Origin: Streptomyces cupreus
GTDB taxonomy: Bacteria; Actinomycetota; Actinomycetes; Streptomycetales; Streptomycetaceae
Direction of reading: 5' to 3'
Length of the DNA stretch: 64,000 bases
Assembly (NCBI RefSeq): GCF_014257025.1
Contig: NZ_JACMSF010000048.1
Span: 1 to 64,000 of the forward strand
The notes under the pieces are model-generated. The model was not told where the DNA came from, did no database searches, and saw only the letters and a program-made list of their open reading frames with translations. Position numbers and translations under genes: made by a program. Within the stretch, counting starts at the first letter, position 1, and each line of letters starts with the position of its first letter. This document shows, piece by piece, positions 1-11,400 of this stretch.

Positions 1-2357
1 GCGTGCATGTTCGGGATCGGAGTGCCGATCACGCTGCCGATCGTGGTCGTGTCGAGCGGCCGGTAGGTGACGTGCACGGTCGTCTCGGTGATGCCGTACA
101 TGTTCACCAGCCGCGGTTGCCGGTCACCGTGGCGTGCGTACCACCCGCTGAGCGTGCGTGGATCGAGCGCCTCCCCGCCGAAGACCACGAGCCGCAGCGC
201 GAGATCGTCCGGGACATCCGCGTCCGCCTCGGCCAGCTGCTGGAATGCCGACGGTGTCTGGTTGAGCACGGTGACGCCTTCGGCGGCCAGCAGCCGCCGG
301 AAGTCCCGGGGGGAGCGGCTGGTCTCGTGGGACACGACGACGAGCCGCCCGCCGTGCAGCAGCGGGCCCCAGATCTCCCAGACGGAGAAGTCGAAGGACG
401 GTGAGTGGAACAACGTCCAGACGTCGTCCGGACCGAAGTGGAACCACGACTCGGTGGCGGCGAACAGGCGCGTCACGTTCGCGTGCGGAACGACTACGCC
501 TTTGGGAGCCCCGGTCGACCCGGAGGTGTAGATGAGGTATGCGGGCTGGTCGCCGTGGCGGGGCGGGACCGCGACCCCTCCGCCGCGTTCGTCGGGCGAT
601 ATCCGGGGGTGCCCGGTCGCGGGCAGGTCGGCCTCCGGGCGGGTGATCACCAGGACCGGGTCGGCGTCGTCGAGCATGAAGGCGATCCGCTCCGCCGGGT
701 ATCCGGGGTCCACAGGTACGTAGGCTGCCCCCGTCTTCAGCACCGCCAGCACCGAGACCACGAGGTCGATCGACCGTGGGAGCGCCACGGCCACGAACCG
801 CTCCTCGCCCGCACCCCGTGCGGCCAGCGCCTGTGCGAGGCCGCTTGCGCGCCGGTCCAGTTCCGCGTACGAGACGGTGACGCCGTCGCACACCAGCGCC
901 GTCGCATCGGGCGTCGCGCTCGCCTGCTCGGCGAACAACGACACGAGGGTGGCGTCCGGGACCGGTGCCGTCGTGTCCTCGCGCGCGGCCAGCCAGGACA
1001 GTTCCGCCGGGCTCAGGGTCTGTGCCACGTCCACCGGCGCGTGCGGGTCGGCCAGCACGGACCGCATGCACTCGATCAGCCGGGAACACAGTGCTGCGAG
1101 GTCGTCCCGGTCGTAGAGCGCCTCAGGGGCGTCGAACCGGATGCACAGGTCGCCCGTGACACTGGTGCCGTCGACATAGACGGAGATCATCAGTTCGTCG
1201 GTGACACCGAACGAGCTGCCCGCCAGGCGTGCCGGGCTTCCGTCGAAGTCGACCGGTTCGAGAAACGGGATGAGATTGAGAATCGCGCCGAACGGACTGC
1301 GCGGTTCGTGGCCCGAGCCGGCGTCACGCCGGATACTGGATATCTGCAATGACGAGTGGCGGTAGATCCTCCGGGTTTCGGTGGTGACCACCTCGGCCAG
1401 CTCCGCCAGTGAGATGCCGGGCCGGAACGCGACCCGTATCGGAAGGACGTTCTGGACCATCCCCGGGGTCGCCCTCGTCTCGCCGAACCGGTTGTTCACG
1501 CTGAGCGAGAACAGTGGTTCGGACTGCCGGCACATCCGCCGGAAGAACACCGCGACCGCGGCGGTGGTCAGCGATGTCATGGCAACGCCCAGGGACGCCG
1601 CGACCTCCTGCCATGCCGCGTACTCCGCGGCGGGAACGCATGCCTCGAATTCGCACATCCCGAGCCGTGCGGCTGTCGAGAGCCGAGGCGGTTCCAGTTC
1701 GGTGACGTCGGTCTTCGAGACGCCGTTCGGCAGCCGGACCACTTCGTCGGCGTCCGCTGTGTAATCCCGCCAGAACGCCGCATCGGCCGCGGAGCGGGCC
1801 GAGTCGCGATACCGCCGATCGGCCCGGTGGAAGGCTTCGGGTGCGGCGAAGGTACTCGGCGGGACCGGCAGGTTCTTGCGCAGTGCCGTGTAAATCTCGG
1901 CGATCCGCTGGGACAGGAGGTTCAGGATCCCGAAGCCGTCGGAGATCAGGTGCGGGCACACCACGACCAGCTGCAGCCGGTCGTCGGAGAGGACGATCAC
2001 ACCCGCGCGCAGCAGGAGGTCCGACTCGAAATCGAACGGTCGTCCCACCAGGTCCGACACGATCTCGCCCGCGGCGGCGTGCGGATCGGCGCGTCGGGAG
2101 AGGTCGATCGAGAACGGCTGCCAGTTGCCGAGTTCCCGGAACACTTGCCGCAGGCCGCCGTCGTCCTCGCGGAAGTTGACCAGCAGCGTGCGCGCTTCCG
2201 CCACGGCCCTGCGAATCGCGGAGGATAGTTCCGTGCGGGACACCTCGCCGTCGATCTGCCACAAAGCCAAACCGTTGTTCGGCACTTCGGGCGATATGGC
2301 GTGAGCCAGCCACATCCGTTCCTGGGCGGCCGAGAGGGCTAGCGATGGCATGTCCAT
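1..2357 (-). CDS. Nonribosomal peptide synthetase, N-terminal C-A part (cut by window edge)
   Basis: The frame is open from ATG 2357 (or ATG 2351, better spaced from GAGG) to the left edge, so at least 785 residues are present and the 3' end is outside. The first ~430 residues are a condensation domain; the HHxxxDG active site reads PHLISDG, so the catalytic second His and the Asp are kept. An adenylation domain follows with YTSGSTGAPKG (A3) and MYGITETTVHV (A5). Reading the pocket by eye gives D-F-W-N-x-G-M-V-H, which matches the threonine code. Starting with a C domain suggests it accepts a chain or acyl group from another carrier. It diverges from a decayed hydroxylase gene. Domains after the A domain, including any PCP or TE, cannot be seen. 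Confidence 0.85.
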   Translation of the reverse strand, partial: MDMPSLALSAAQERMWLAHAISPEVPNNGLALWQIDGEVSRTELSSAIRRAVAEARTLLVNFREDDGGLRQVFRELGNWQPFSIDLSRRADPHAAAGEIVSDLVGRPFDFESDLLLRAGVIVLSDDRLQLVVVCPHLISDGFGILNLLSQRIAEIYTALRKNLPVPPSTFAAPEAFHRADRRYRDSARSAADAAFWRDYTADADEVVRLPNGVSKTDVTELEPPRLSTAARLGMCEFEACVPAAEYAAWQEVAASLGVAMTSLTTAAVAVFFRRMCRQSEPLFSLSVNNRFGETRATPGMVQNVLPIRVAFRPGISLAELAEVVTTETRRIYRHSSLQISSIRRDAGSGHEPRSPFGAILNLIPFLEPVDFDGSPARLAGSSFGVTDELMISVYVDGTSVTGDLCIRFDAPEALYDRDDLAALCSRLIECMRSVLADPHAPVDVAQTLSPAELSWLAAREDTTAPVPDATLVSLFAEQASATPDATALVCDGVTVSYAELDRRASGLAQALAARGAGEERFVAVALPRSIDLVVSVLAVLKTGAAYVPVDPGYPAERIAFMLDDADPVLVITRPEADLPATGHPRISPDERGGGVAVPPRHGDQPAYLIYTSGSTGAPKGVVVPHANVTRLFAATESWFHFGPDDVWTLFHSPSFDFSVWEIWGPLLHGGRLVVVSHETSRSPRDFRRLLAAEGVTVLNQTPSAFQQLAEADADVPDDLALRLVVFGGEALDPRTLSGWYARHGDRQPRLVNMYGITETTVHVTYRPLDTTTIGSVIGTPIPNMH

Positions 2358-2388
2358 TCACCTCAATGTGTGCTCATGGAGCGTGGGA

Positions 2389-2408
2389 CGGCACGACATG
2401 ACGTGCCG
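2389..2408. repeat. Short palindrome in the divergent intergenic region
   Basis: CGGCACG, a 6-base loop, then CGTGCCG (7-bp perfect arms) lies about 32 bases upstream of the truncated NRPS gene and 235 bases before the hydroxylase remnant. It could be an operator. It does not resemble an iron-box (DmdR/IdeR) motif. No protein can be assigned to it. Confidence 0.3.
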
Positions 2409-2642
2409 CCCGAGGACGCCGAGGTCGGCCGCCTGTTTCTGTCAGCGCTTGTCGGGCGGTCGCGACGGGGTTCAGGGCCGAAACGCCGAGCGACGGTACG
2501 GGCGTCGCGTTCCCAAAGCCGGAGTTCACCACATAACCGGCCTGTCAAAGGATCACTCTTTCCTGCTTCTTTCCGCCCGCGTTCCCGTAACGAGCCGGGT
2601 GCGTAGGTTCCACGTGGGAGATCTCGGTGGCGAGGAGGACCG

Positions 2643-2935
2643 GTGCCGGAGAGCGTGGTGTACGACGTCGTGGGTGTCGGCTTCGGGCCGGCCAACCTGT
2701 CGCTCGCCGTCGCGCTGACCGGATGGACGGGTGCTTCGCCCCCGACGAGGAGGGCCGGTACCGCGTCAGCCGCGACCACCGGCTGGTCACCGCCTCGGAT
2801 CTGACCGGCGGCGTCTACCTGCAGGGCGGCACCGAGCACACACACGGCCTCAGTTCGTCGCTGCTGTCGAACATCGCGATCCGCAGCGGCGAGATCGCCG
2901 ACTCGATCGCGGCGGCGAAACGAGCGCGGCGCTGA
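2643..2935 (+). pseudogene. Remnant of L-ornithine/L-lysine N-monooxygenase (SidA/IucD family)
   Basis: A good ribosome site (GAGGAGG) precedes GTG 2643, and the first 26 codons encode the family's N-terminal FAD site (VGVGFGPANLSL). At about 2721 the frame is lost; from 2723 another frame reads straight into the family's C-terminal end (YLQGGTEHTHGLSSSLLS, then RSGEIADSI) and stops at 2935. The two ends of a ~430-residue flavoprotein are therefore joined with roughly 330 residues missing. Such enzymes make hydroxamate groups for siderophores, so an iron-chelator pathway may once have stood here. This cannot be a sequencing error alone because the whole NADPH-binding middle is gone. Confidence 0.85.
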
Positions 2936-2951
2936 GGCGGCGAGGAGTCCG

Positions 2952-3680
2952 TCACCGCGCGGCCGGCCCCGATTCCCGCCGCCAGCGGCACATCAGGTCG
3001 GCGACCTTGCCGCGGCGGCCGGTCGGGTCGCCTCCGAAGGACTCCCGGACGCGTTCCCTGATCTCCGGTGGCTGCTCCTGGCTCAGCTTGAACATCGCCT
3101 CCGTGCGTCGGCCGTGGATGCGGAAGGCCCCGACCGCGGGCAGGATCTTGCGGAAGTAGCCCACCGACTCGGACATGTCCCAGCCCGTGCCGAACTCGGC
3201 CTCGTAGGCGCGCACGGTCGCCTGCACGACGGCCAGCGTGGGCTCGCTCTGCGCGAGTCGCTGCACCGGGCCACGCACGTGCACGGAGGTGAAGTCCCAG
3301 GTCGGTGCTGCGGGCGTGGTCTGGTAAATCGTGGGGGAGACGTAGGAATGCGGCCCGGTGAACACCACGAGCGCCTCGCCCGCGTCCACCGCCGCCCAAT
3401 GCGGATTCGCGCGGTTCATATGGCCCAGCAGGACGATCTCCGCCGGATCGTCGGCTGTCGGATCGTCGGCTGTCGGATCGCCCGCCGCCGGGTCGAGGAT
3501 GACCGGTACGTGGGTGGCGTGCACACCCGGCCCCTGAGGGTCCGCGGTGACCAGCAATGCCAGCGGGTTCGACCGGATCATGTCGATGGTCCAGCTCTGA
3601 TCGGGCTGACGGTAGGCTGCGGGGACGAACACGTCCGCCCCTTCCGGGTCTCTCGACGTTCGACGGGTGTCGGCATGCAT
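2952..3680 (-). CDS. PaiB/FMN-binding family protein
   Basis: 242 residues. The opening (VFVPAAYRQPDQSW...NPLALLVTADP) and the central GHMNRANPHW are typical of the PaiB family, small split-barrel FMN-binding proteins often annotated as negative transcriptional regulators. ATG 3680 overlaps the stop of the upstream AMP ligase as TGATG, so the two are translationally coupled; GTG 3683 is an alternative start. A 15-bp tandem duplication (about 3446-3483) encodes TADDPTADDP in a surface loop. Its role beside an aryl-acid ligase is unknown; a flavin-dependent redox or regulatory job is an inference. Confidence 0.8.
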   Translation of the reverse strand: MHADTRRTSRDPEGADVFVPAAYRQPDQSWTIDMIRSNPLALLVTADPQGPGVHATHVPVILDPAAGDPTADDPTADDPAEIVLLGHMNRANPHWAAVDAGEALVVFTGPHSYVSPTIYQTTPAAPTWDFTSVHVRGPVQRLAQSEPTLAVVQATVRAYEAEFGTGWDMSESVGYFRKILPAVGAFRIHGRRTEAMFKLSQEQPPEIRERVRESFGGDPTGRRGKVADLMCRWRRESGPAAR

Positions 3681-5257
3681 CACAAGCCGCGCGCCTGGGC
3701 GTGCAGCGCTTTCTTGTCGATCTTGCCCATCGCAGTCCGCGGCAGGTCGGCCAGCGTGATGATCCGGTCAGGGATCTTGTACGTGGCGAGGCCGCGCTCG
3801 CGCAGATGGGTCTTGACGGCAGCTGACGGGACGTCAGTCCGCAGCAGGAGGAAGGCGTATGTCCGCTCACCCAGGGTGCGATCCGGGACGCCGACCACGG
3901 CCGCGTCCCGCACCGCGGGATGCGCGCACAGATGCCGCTCCACCTCCTCCGGGGAGATCTTCTCGCCCGCCCGGTTGATGACGTCCTTGATCCTTCCGAG
4001 GATCACGAGGTTTCCGTCAGGACGTCGGCAGGCCAGGTCGCCGGTGCGGTAGAACCCGTCGGGAGTGAACGATCGCACGTTCTGCTCCGGCGCCCGGTAG
4101 TACCCGCGGATGGTGCTCGGCCCGCGCACAAGCAGCTCGCCGGCCTCCCCGTCGGGCAGTGGCTCTCCGGACGGCCCCACCACCAGCATCTCGTCGGCCT
4201 TGGAAAGCGGCCGGCCCTCGGTGTTCTCGATCACCTCGTCCGGGTCGTCCAGCCTGGTGTGGGCGAGGAACCCCTCGGTCGTGCCGAACCAGCGGGTCAG
4301 CCCGCACCCCAGCACCTTGCGAGCCCGTGTCGCCAGGGCGGAGTCGAGCGGGGCGCTGCCGATCTGCACCACCAGCCGGGAGAGGTCGTGGTGCTGCCGG
4401 CCGGAGTCGGCCCACAGCCGCAGCACCGCGGGCACGAGCGAGGTGACGGTGACTTTCTCGCGCTCGATCAGTGGAAACACTTCGTCGGGCCGCACACTCG
4501 AGGTGAGTACGGCCTTGCCGCCGAGCAGCAGGCTCCCCAGCACCCCCGGACAGGCCAGGGCCGCCAAGTGCGACACCGGGTTCACCGCGAGGTAGACCAG
4601 GTCCGGGCCCGCCCCCATCGCCCGGGCGGTCGCCCGCATCAGGTGAGCGAGTTCGTCATGGGTCCGTGGGATCAGCTTGGGCGGCCCCGTCGTCCCGCTG
4701 GACAGCAGGAACAGCGCCGGGTCGGACGGATTGACCGACGGCAGCTCCCGCGGGGCACCCGCGAGCGCGTCGAGAGCGACGAATTCCTCGGCGTCGCCGC
4801 TGACGAGCACATGCCCGGAGAAGGAGACCTCGCGGGCGAGCCGCCGGAAGTCGAAGCCGCCGAACGCGTCCTTGACCGCGTACGCGACGGCGCCACTGTG
4901 CGCGCCGACGTGCGCCATCTCGACGCGCCGGTACCCGGGCAGGGCCAGGACGGGAATGGCGCCGGCGCGCAGCAGCGCCAAGATCAGCACGACAAACTCC
5001 GGGATGTTCGGCATCTGCACCACGACCCGGTCCGACGGCTTGACGCCCAGCTCCATCAGCCCGTACGTCAGCCGTTGCGCGCTGTCCCACAGCTCGGCGT
5101 AGGTCAGTTCGCGTTCACCGCAGACGACGGCCACGCGATCGGCGTGCCGCGCGCAGGACTCCTCGAACAGATCGCCGAGTGGACGACCGAGCCAGTAGCC
5201 GGCCCGACGGTACTCCTGGGCGAGTCCGTCGGGCCACGGGACCAAGCCATCGATCAT
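3680..5257 (-). CDS. Aryl-acid (2,3-dihydroxybenzoate/salicylate) AMP ligase
   Basis: 525 residues, the usual length for EntE/DhbE/MbtA enzymes, which adenylate salicylate or dihydroxybenzoate and load an aryl carrier protein. The N-terminus (PWPDGLAQEYRRAGYW, then PLGDLF) is diagnostic of this group. SSGTTGPPK is the A3 motif, FGTTEG sits at the A5 position where aryl ligases usually have Q/MAEG, and PRTAMGKIDKKAL is the A10 motif with its lysine. ATG 5257 has an upstream GAGGGAAG. It is co-transcribed with the PaiB-like gene and diverges from the large NRPS. No aryl carrier protein, isochorismatase or salicylate synthase is visible here, so its acceptor is not known; the ACP of the adjacent NRPS or a carrier left of the window are candidates. 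Confidence 0.88.
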   Translation of the reverse strand: MIDGLVPWPDGLAQEYRRAGYWLGRPLGDLFEESCARHADRVAVVCGERELTYAELWDSAQRLTYGLMELGVKPSDRVVVQMPNIPEFVVLILALLRAGAIPVLALPGYRRVEMAHVGAHSGAVAYAVKDAFGGFDFRRLAREVSFSGHVLVSGDAEEFVALDALAGAPRELPSVNPSDPALFLLSSGTTGPPKLIPRTHDELAHLMRATARAMGAGPDLVYLAVNPVSHLAALACPGVLGSLLLGGKAVLTSSVRPDEVFPLIEREKVTVTSLVPAVLRLWADSGRQHHDLSRLVVQIGSAPLDSALATRARKVLGCGLTRWFGTTEGFLAHTRLDDPDEVIENTEGRPLSKADEMLVVGPSGEPLPDGEAGELLVRGPSTIRGYYRAPEQNVRSFTPDGFYRTGDLACRRPDGNLVILGRIKDVINRAGEKISPEEVERHLCAHPAVRDAAVVGVPDRTLGERTYAFLLLRTDVPSAAVKTHLRERGLATYKIPDRIITLADLPRTAMGKIDKKALHAQARGL

Positions 5258-5497
5258 GATCACTTCCCTCGTCGCCGGGACCGGTCGGCGGTCTCGCCTC
5301 GGCCCGTCCTTACCCGATCGTCGCCGCGCCGTGCCTCGCGCGGGCCGATGTCTTGCCGAGGTCTTTCCTGAGCGGCCGGGACGCGACGGCCGACTGGCAC
5401 GGTGAAGACACTCCGACCCCTGTGGCTCGCCTTCTGTCACGGACCACTGTGGCCCGCGTGTGGCGGACGCGGGGCCGACCACCGACAGGAGCGTCCA

Positions 5498-8400
5498 GTG
5501 ACCGATGTCCCCGCAGCAGTCCCCAGCGGCACCGTCGTCGATATGCTGCGGGCCAACGCGGTTCGCGATCCGGACGCGGTCGCCTTCAGCCACCTGACGT
5601 TCCCGGTCGGCGGCCCCGAGCACGGGCAGCGTGTCTCGCTCAGCCGTGCCGAGCTGGACACCCGGTGCTCCGCGCTGGCCGACGCGCTGGCCGCACACGA
5701 GCTCGCGCGACACCGCGTACTGGTGCTCGCGCCGCCGGGCCTGGACTTCATCGTCGGTCTGTTCGGCACGCTCTACGCCGGCGCGGTCGCCGTGACCTGC
5801 CCGCCACCCGTGAGCGACGAGAGCGATCCGCGCACCGAACGGGCGGTCCGGATCGCGTCCGACGCGCAGGTGTCGGCGGTGGTGACGACCCGCGAGGTCC
5901 AGGACCGGCTCGGCGAGCTGCGCCGCCGGTTCGGCGACGTGCCATGGCTCGCGGTGGACGACGTGGAACCCGCGGCGGCCGGGCGTCCCGCCGTCCCCGC
6001 CGCCGACCGGAGCGATCTGGCCTTGCTGCAATACACCTCCGGGGCAACCGGAGGGCCCAAGGGCGTGATGATCAGCCACGACAACCTGGTGCACCAGCTG
6101 TCGCAGGCGGCGACGATCTTCCAGCTCCCGCCCGGCAGCAACGTGGTCAGCTGGATATCGCCTTACCACGCGCTCGGAATCGTCGTGCACCTCATGCTGT
6201 CGCAGTACCTCGGCGGTCAGGCGGTGTTCCTGGCGCCGGAGGACTTCGTAGGGCACCCGCTGCGCTGGTTGCGCGCTATTTCGGACACGCCGGGGCCCGT
6301 GCTGTCCTGTGCGCCGAACTTCGCCTTCGGCCTCTGCACCGATCACATCAGCGAGCGGGAGCGCACGGGGCTCGACCTGTCCGGCTGGCGCACCACGCTC
6401 AACACCGCCGAGCGCGTCCAGGCGCACAGCATGGCCCGGTTCATCGAGGCCTACCAGCCGCACGGCTTCCGGACGGCCGCCATGTGCCCCGGCTTCGGCA
6501 TGACCGAGGCCATGGTGCTGACCGGGCAGCGCCGGGGCCGGCCGCTCGTGCTGGACGTGGACGCGGCCGAGCTGGAACGGGGCAGAGCGGTGGTGCTCGG
6601 CGAGCCGGACCCGGCCCCGGACCCGGCTCCGGACGCAGGCACCGGCGAGGGCGAACGCAGGCTGCGTCTGGTCGGGGTCGGCCAGCCGGGTCCGTACTCC
6701 GAAGTGATCGTGGTGGACCCGGAGCGCAGGCAGCGGCTCGGAGAGCACGAGGTCGGCGAGGTGTGGATCCGCGGCCCGGTGGTGTGCCAGGGCTACTGGC
6801 GGCGTGCGGAGCTGACCGAGGAGACGTTCGGCGCGCGGCTGTCCGACGGCGAGGGCCCGTACCTCCGTTCCGGCGACATGGCCTTCCTGCACAACGGCGA
6901 GCTGGTGCTGTGCGGCCGGCGCAAGGAGATGATCATCGTGCGGGGGCGCAACCTCTACCCCCAGGACATCGAGTCGGCCGGTGAGCGGGCGCACCCCGCG
7001 CTGCGCGGAGCGCCGGCGGCGGCGTTCTCCGTGAACAGCGAGGCCGGAGAGGAGCTGGTGCTCGTCCAGTCCGTGCCGGACGCGGACGCGCTCCCCCTCC
7101 CGTTGCCGGAGCTGGCCCGGCGTATCCGCTCCGCGGTGACCGGGGCCCACGAGGTGGAGGTGCACCACCTGGTGCTGGTGCCAACCGCTCAGATCCCCAA
7201 GACGATCAGCGGCAAAATCCAACGCGGCGAGTGCCGACGCCGCTATCTCGCCGACGAGCTCGAGACACTCCTCGAACCAATCCATGGCGGCCCGCCGCCC
7301 GCGTCCGCACCGGTTCCGCCGGTGAACGGTCGATCCACCGGCGGGAGTGCCACCCTGCCCGGTCTGCTCGCGGCCCTGGAGCCGTCCCTGCGGGCCGGTG
7401 TGATATCGGCTGAGCTGCGGCGACGTCTCGGCGCTCTGCTCGACGTACCCACCGACGACGTTCCCACCGACGTGCCGCTGGTCGCTCTGGGGCTCGAATC
7501 GATACGCGCCATGGAACTGCGCGCCCTGCTGGAACGGGACGTTCAGGTGGAGCTTCCGCTGGCCACCTTCTTACGTTCGTCCGTGGGTGGGCTCACCGAG
7601 CTGATGGTCCACGGGCTCGACGGCCGGCACGCGTCGGCGGCGGCCGAGACGTCCGAGCCGTTCCACGCCGACCCGGAGCACCGGCTCGAGCCCTTCCGGC
7701 TGACCGGTCTCCAGCAGGCCTACCTCGTCGGCAGGCGCGTCGGCGACGAACGGGGCGATGTCGCGACCCACCTGTACCTGGAGATCGAGGCGGGTGACCT
7801 GGATCTGCGCCGGTTGGAGACGGCGCTGACCGTGCTGGTGTCCCGGCATGACATGCTGCGCGCGGTGGTGGCGGAGGACGGCACCCAGCGGGTGCTCCCG
7901 GAGTCGGACGCCACACCGGTCCCGTTCTCGGTCATCGACTGCTCCGCGGGGTCCGGCACGCGGACCGCCGCCGTGCGCGAGGAACTGTCCCACGAGATCA
8001 GGCCGATCGGCCAGTGGCCGATGTGGGAGGTGCGGGCGCTGATCCTGCCGGGCGGCCGGATCCGTCTGCACATCAGTATCGACCTGCTGATCGCCGACGT
8101 TGCCAGCATCAGGCTGTTCTTCGACGACTGGCGGCGGCTCTACGCCGGCGAGCGGCTGCCACCGCTGCGGACCGCCTTTCGTGACTACGTCAACGCCTAC
8201 GCCGTCGATCCGGAAGAACCGGAATATGCCGCCGCCCGTGACTATTGGCTGCGACGGGTGCCCGAACTCCCCGAGGGGCCGCAGCTGCCGTGGCGGCGAG
8301 GCGCGACGGCGCCCGCACGGTGGAGCAGAAGGGCTCACCGGCTGCCGGCCCGTTCCTGGTCCCGCATCAGGCAACTGGCGCTCCGGCACGAGGTCACCCC

Positions 8401-11400
8401 GACGTCGGTGTTGCTCGCGGCCTTCGCCACGGTGCTCGGGCGCTGGTCCACGACCGACCGGTTCCTGCTGAACCTGCCGCTGTTCAGCCGGAACCGGGTG
8501 CATCCGGACGTCGACGCTCTGATCGGCGACTTCACCAGCGTGGTCCTGCTCGAGGTCGACCTCCGTGACCGCCCCGGCATCGCCGAACTGGCCGACCGGC
8601 TGCACCGGCAGCTGTGGCGCGACCTGGAACACAGCGCGTTCGACGGGGTGGCGGTGCAGCGTGAGCTGGCCAAGGCGCGCCCGGCCACGGGCGTCCCGCA
8701 CTGCCCGGTGGTCTTCGCCAGCGCCCGCGACCAGGGCTGGGACCAGCACGGCCAGGACGCCGGCACGTTGGGCCAGAACTGGCTCGGTCGGACCACGTTC
8801 AGCATTTCGCAGACCCCGCAGGTCCTGCTGGACCACCAGGTGTACGAGAACGCCGGGGCACTGGAGTTCAACTGGGACTCGCCGCACGACGCGCTCCTGC
8901 CCGGCGTGCGGGACGAGATGTTCGACGCCTACTGCCGCTTGCTCGACGGCCTGGTCGACGCCGGGGCGTGGTCGGGCGGCGTGGACGCGTGCGGTGCCGG
9001 CCTGGACGAGTTCGTGGCCCGGGCGGGCGCGACGGACGGTGCGGTGCCGTCGGCGTCGTTGGCCGACGGGGTGATGGGCTGGGCCGCGCGCGAGCCGGAC
9101 CGAGTGGCGGTGGTGACGGCCGACGGCGGCGTCCTGCGGTACGGGGAACTGGGATGGTGGGCGTCCGGGGTCGCGGAAACCCTCCTGGGCTCGGACACCG
9201 ACCCGGGCGCATTGATCGCCGTGGGGATGCCGAAGTCGGCGGAGCAAGTGGTGGCTGCGCTGGGCGTCCATCTGGCGGGCCGGGCCTATCTGCCGGTGGA
9301 TGTGGACCTGCCTCCGCGGCGGCGTGCCGAACTGCTCGCGGCCGCGGGCTGTTCGGTGGTCCTCGTCCGCGCCGGCGACGACCACCGGCAGTGGCCCGAC
9401 ACGGTTCGGCTCGTGGCCGTGGAGGACTGCCGCGACCGGGCCCGACGGCTCGCCGAATCGCCGGCGAAGGCCACGGATGTGGCTTACGTGCTCTTCACCT
9501 CCGGCTCCACCGGTGCGCCCAAGGGTGTGGCGGTCTCGCATCAGGCGGCGCTGAACACCTGTACGGACGTCTGCGGCCGGTTCGGGATCGGGGCCGACGA
9601 CGCGGTGCTGGGTCTGTCGTCGCTGAGTTTCGACCTGAGCGTGTTCGATGTGTTCGGGGTGCTGGGGGCTGGCGGCCGGCTGGTGTTGCCGCGTCCGGGT
9701 GCGCAGCGGGATCCGGAACACTGGCTGGAGCTGGTGGCCGAGCACGGGGTGACGGTGTGGAACAGCGTGCCCGCGGTCGCGGAGATGGTCGTCTCTCATC
9801 TGGGAGCCGACGGGCGGCAGGGCGCCGCGCTGTCCGGTATCCGGGTGGCGTTGTGGTCCGGCGACTGGATCCCCGTCGGCCTGCCCGACCGCTGGCGCGC
9901 GTGGTCGCCCGGGTGCCGGCTGATCTCGCTGGGCGGGGCCACCGAGGCCGCCATCTGGTCCATCTCTTACGAAATCGGCGAGGTCGACCCCGAATGGGAC
10001 TCCATCCCGTATGGCCGGCCGCTGACGAATCAGCGCTTCCACGTCCTCGACGACCGGTTGGCGTACTGCCCGATCTGGGTGGCCGGCGAGTTGTACATCG
10101 GCGGCCTGGGGCTGGCCGAGGGGTACTGGGGCGACCCCGTACGCACGGCGGAGCGGTTCATCACCCACCCCGTGTCCGGAGAGCGGCTTTATCGCACCGG
10201 GGATCTGGGCCGGTGGCGGCCGGACGGCACGATCGAGTTTCTGGGACGGACGGACGGCCAGGTCAAGATCGGTGGTTTCCGGATCGAGCTGGGCGAGATC
10301 GACGCCACGCTCGCCCGGCATCCGGCGGTCGCCAGGGCGGTCACCACTGCCGCCGGGACCCGCCACCACCGCTACCTCACCACGTTCGTCGTTCCGGACC
10401 GTGCGCAACGGCCGGCCCTGGCCCAGGAAGTCGGTGACGACGGTGCCGAATACCAGAGCCTGCTCGGCGCCGTGATCACTGATGCCGCCCACCGCGCGGC
10501 CGTCACCGTGGCCCAGCGTGGCCGGCGTGCCGACCTGACCTCGCCGGCGGTCGGACTGCCCGACTTCCTCGACCCGGAGCGGGCCGACCGCCGGTGGAAC
10601 CGGAGGCGCAGCCACCGGCGGTTCGCGGCGACCGAGGTTCCGCTGGCCGAACTCGCCCGTCTGCTCAACTGCCTGCGGGCCGTCGGCGCCGAACACCGCC
10701 CGGTGCCGAAGTACCGGTACGGTTCGGCCGGATCGCTGTACCCGGTGCGGACCTACGTCTACGTCCGCCCGGGGCGAGTGGGCGGGCTGCCCGGCGGCAC
10801 CTACTACTACGACCCACTGGCACACCAGTTGTGCACCGTGCGCAGTGGTGTCGAGTTGCCGGCGTCCATACACCTCTCGATGAACCAGGACGCCTTCTCC
10901 TCGGCCGCGTTCCTCCTGCTCCTTGTCGGCCCGATGGCCGAGGTCGAGCAGATGTACGGGCGGCGCGCGCACGACTTCTGCCTCATCGAGGCGGGCGCGA
11001 TGAGCCAGCTGCTGGCCGAGTCGGCCACCGAGGGCCCGCTCGGGTTGTGCCAGATCGGACTGCTGCGGGACGAGAAGCCGTTACGTACCCTCTTCGCCCT
11101 CGACGAGGACGAAGTGCCGCTGCACAGCCTGCTCGGCGGAGTGGGGCTTGCGGAAGCGGACGAGGCCACGGACGCCGGCGTCGCGTCGCCTCGGGCGGCG
11201 GGGCCGGCCGAACTGGTCGGCCAGGTACGCGAGCTCGCGATGAACGCGCTGCCCGCGCACATGGTGCCGAACAGGATCCGGGTGATCGACGAGCTACCGC
11301 TGACCGACCAGGGCAAAGTGGACCCTCGCCGGCTGGAGGAACTGGCCGGCGAACCCGAGACCGACGTCGAGGCGGTCGAGCCGGGATCCGATACGGAGGC

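Noticed and set aside
2358..2642. Iron-responsive operator before the left NRPS
   Set aside because: The palindrome at 2389-2408 is GC-rich and does not resemble the TTAGGTTAGGCTAACCTAA-type iron box; no such box was found there.
3446..3483. Tandem 15-bp repeat as a possible regulatory or mobile element
   Set aside because: It lies inside the PaiB-like coding region in frame and only duplicates TADDP; it is a coding microrepeat.
5402..5497. Earlier ATG start for the thiazole NRPS
   Set aside because: No ribosome site and the extra 32 residues do not resemble an acyl-AMP ligase start; GTG 5498 has AGGAG at good spacing.
7571..10972. Long minus-strand open frame opposite the thiazole NRPS
   Set aside because: Same reason: no family motifs, composition typical of an antisense shadow, and the plus strand has complete catalytic domains.
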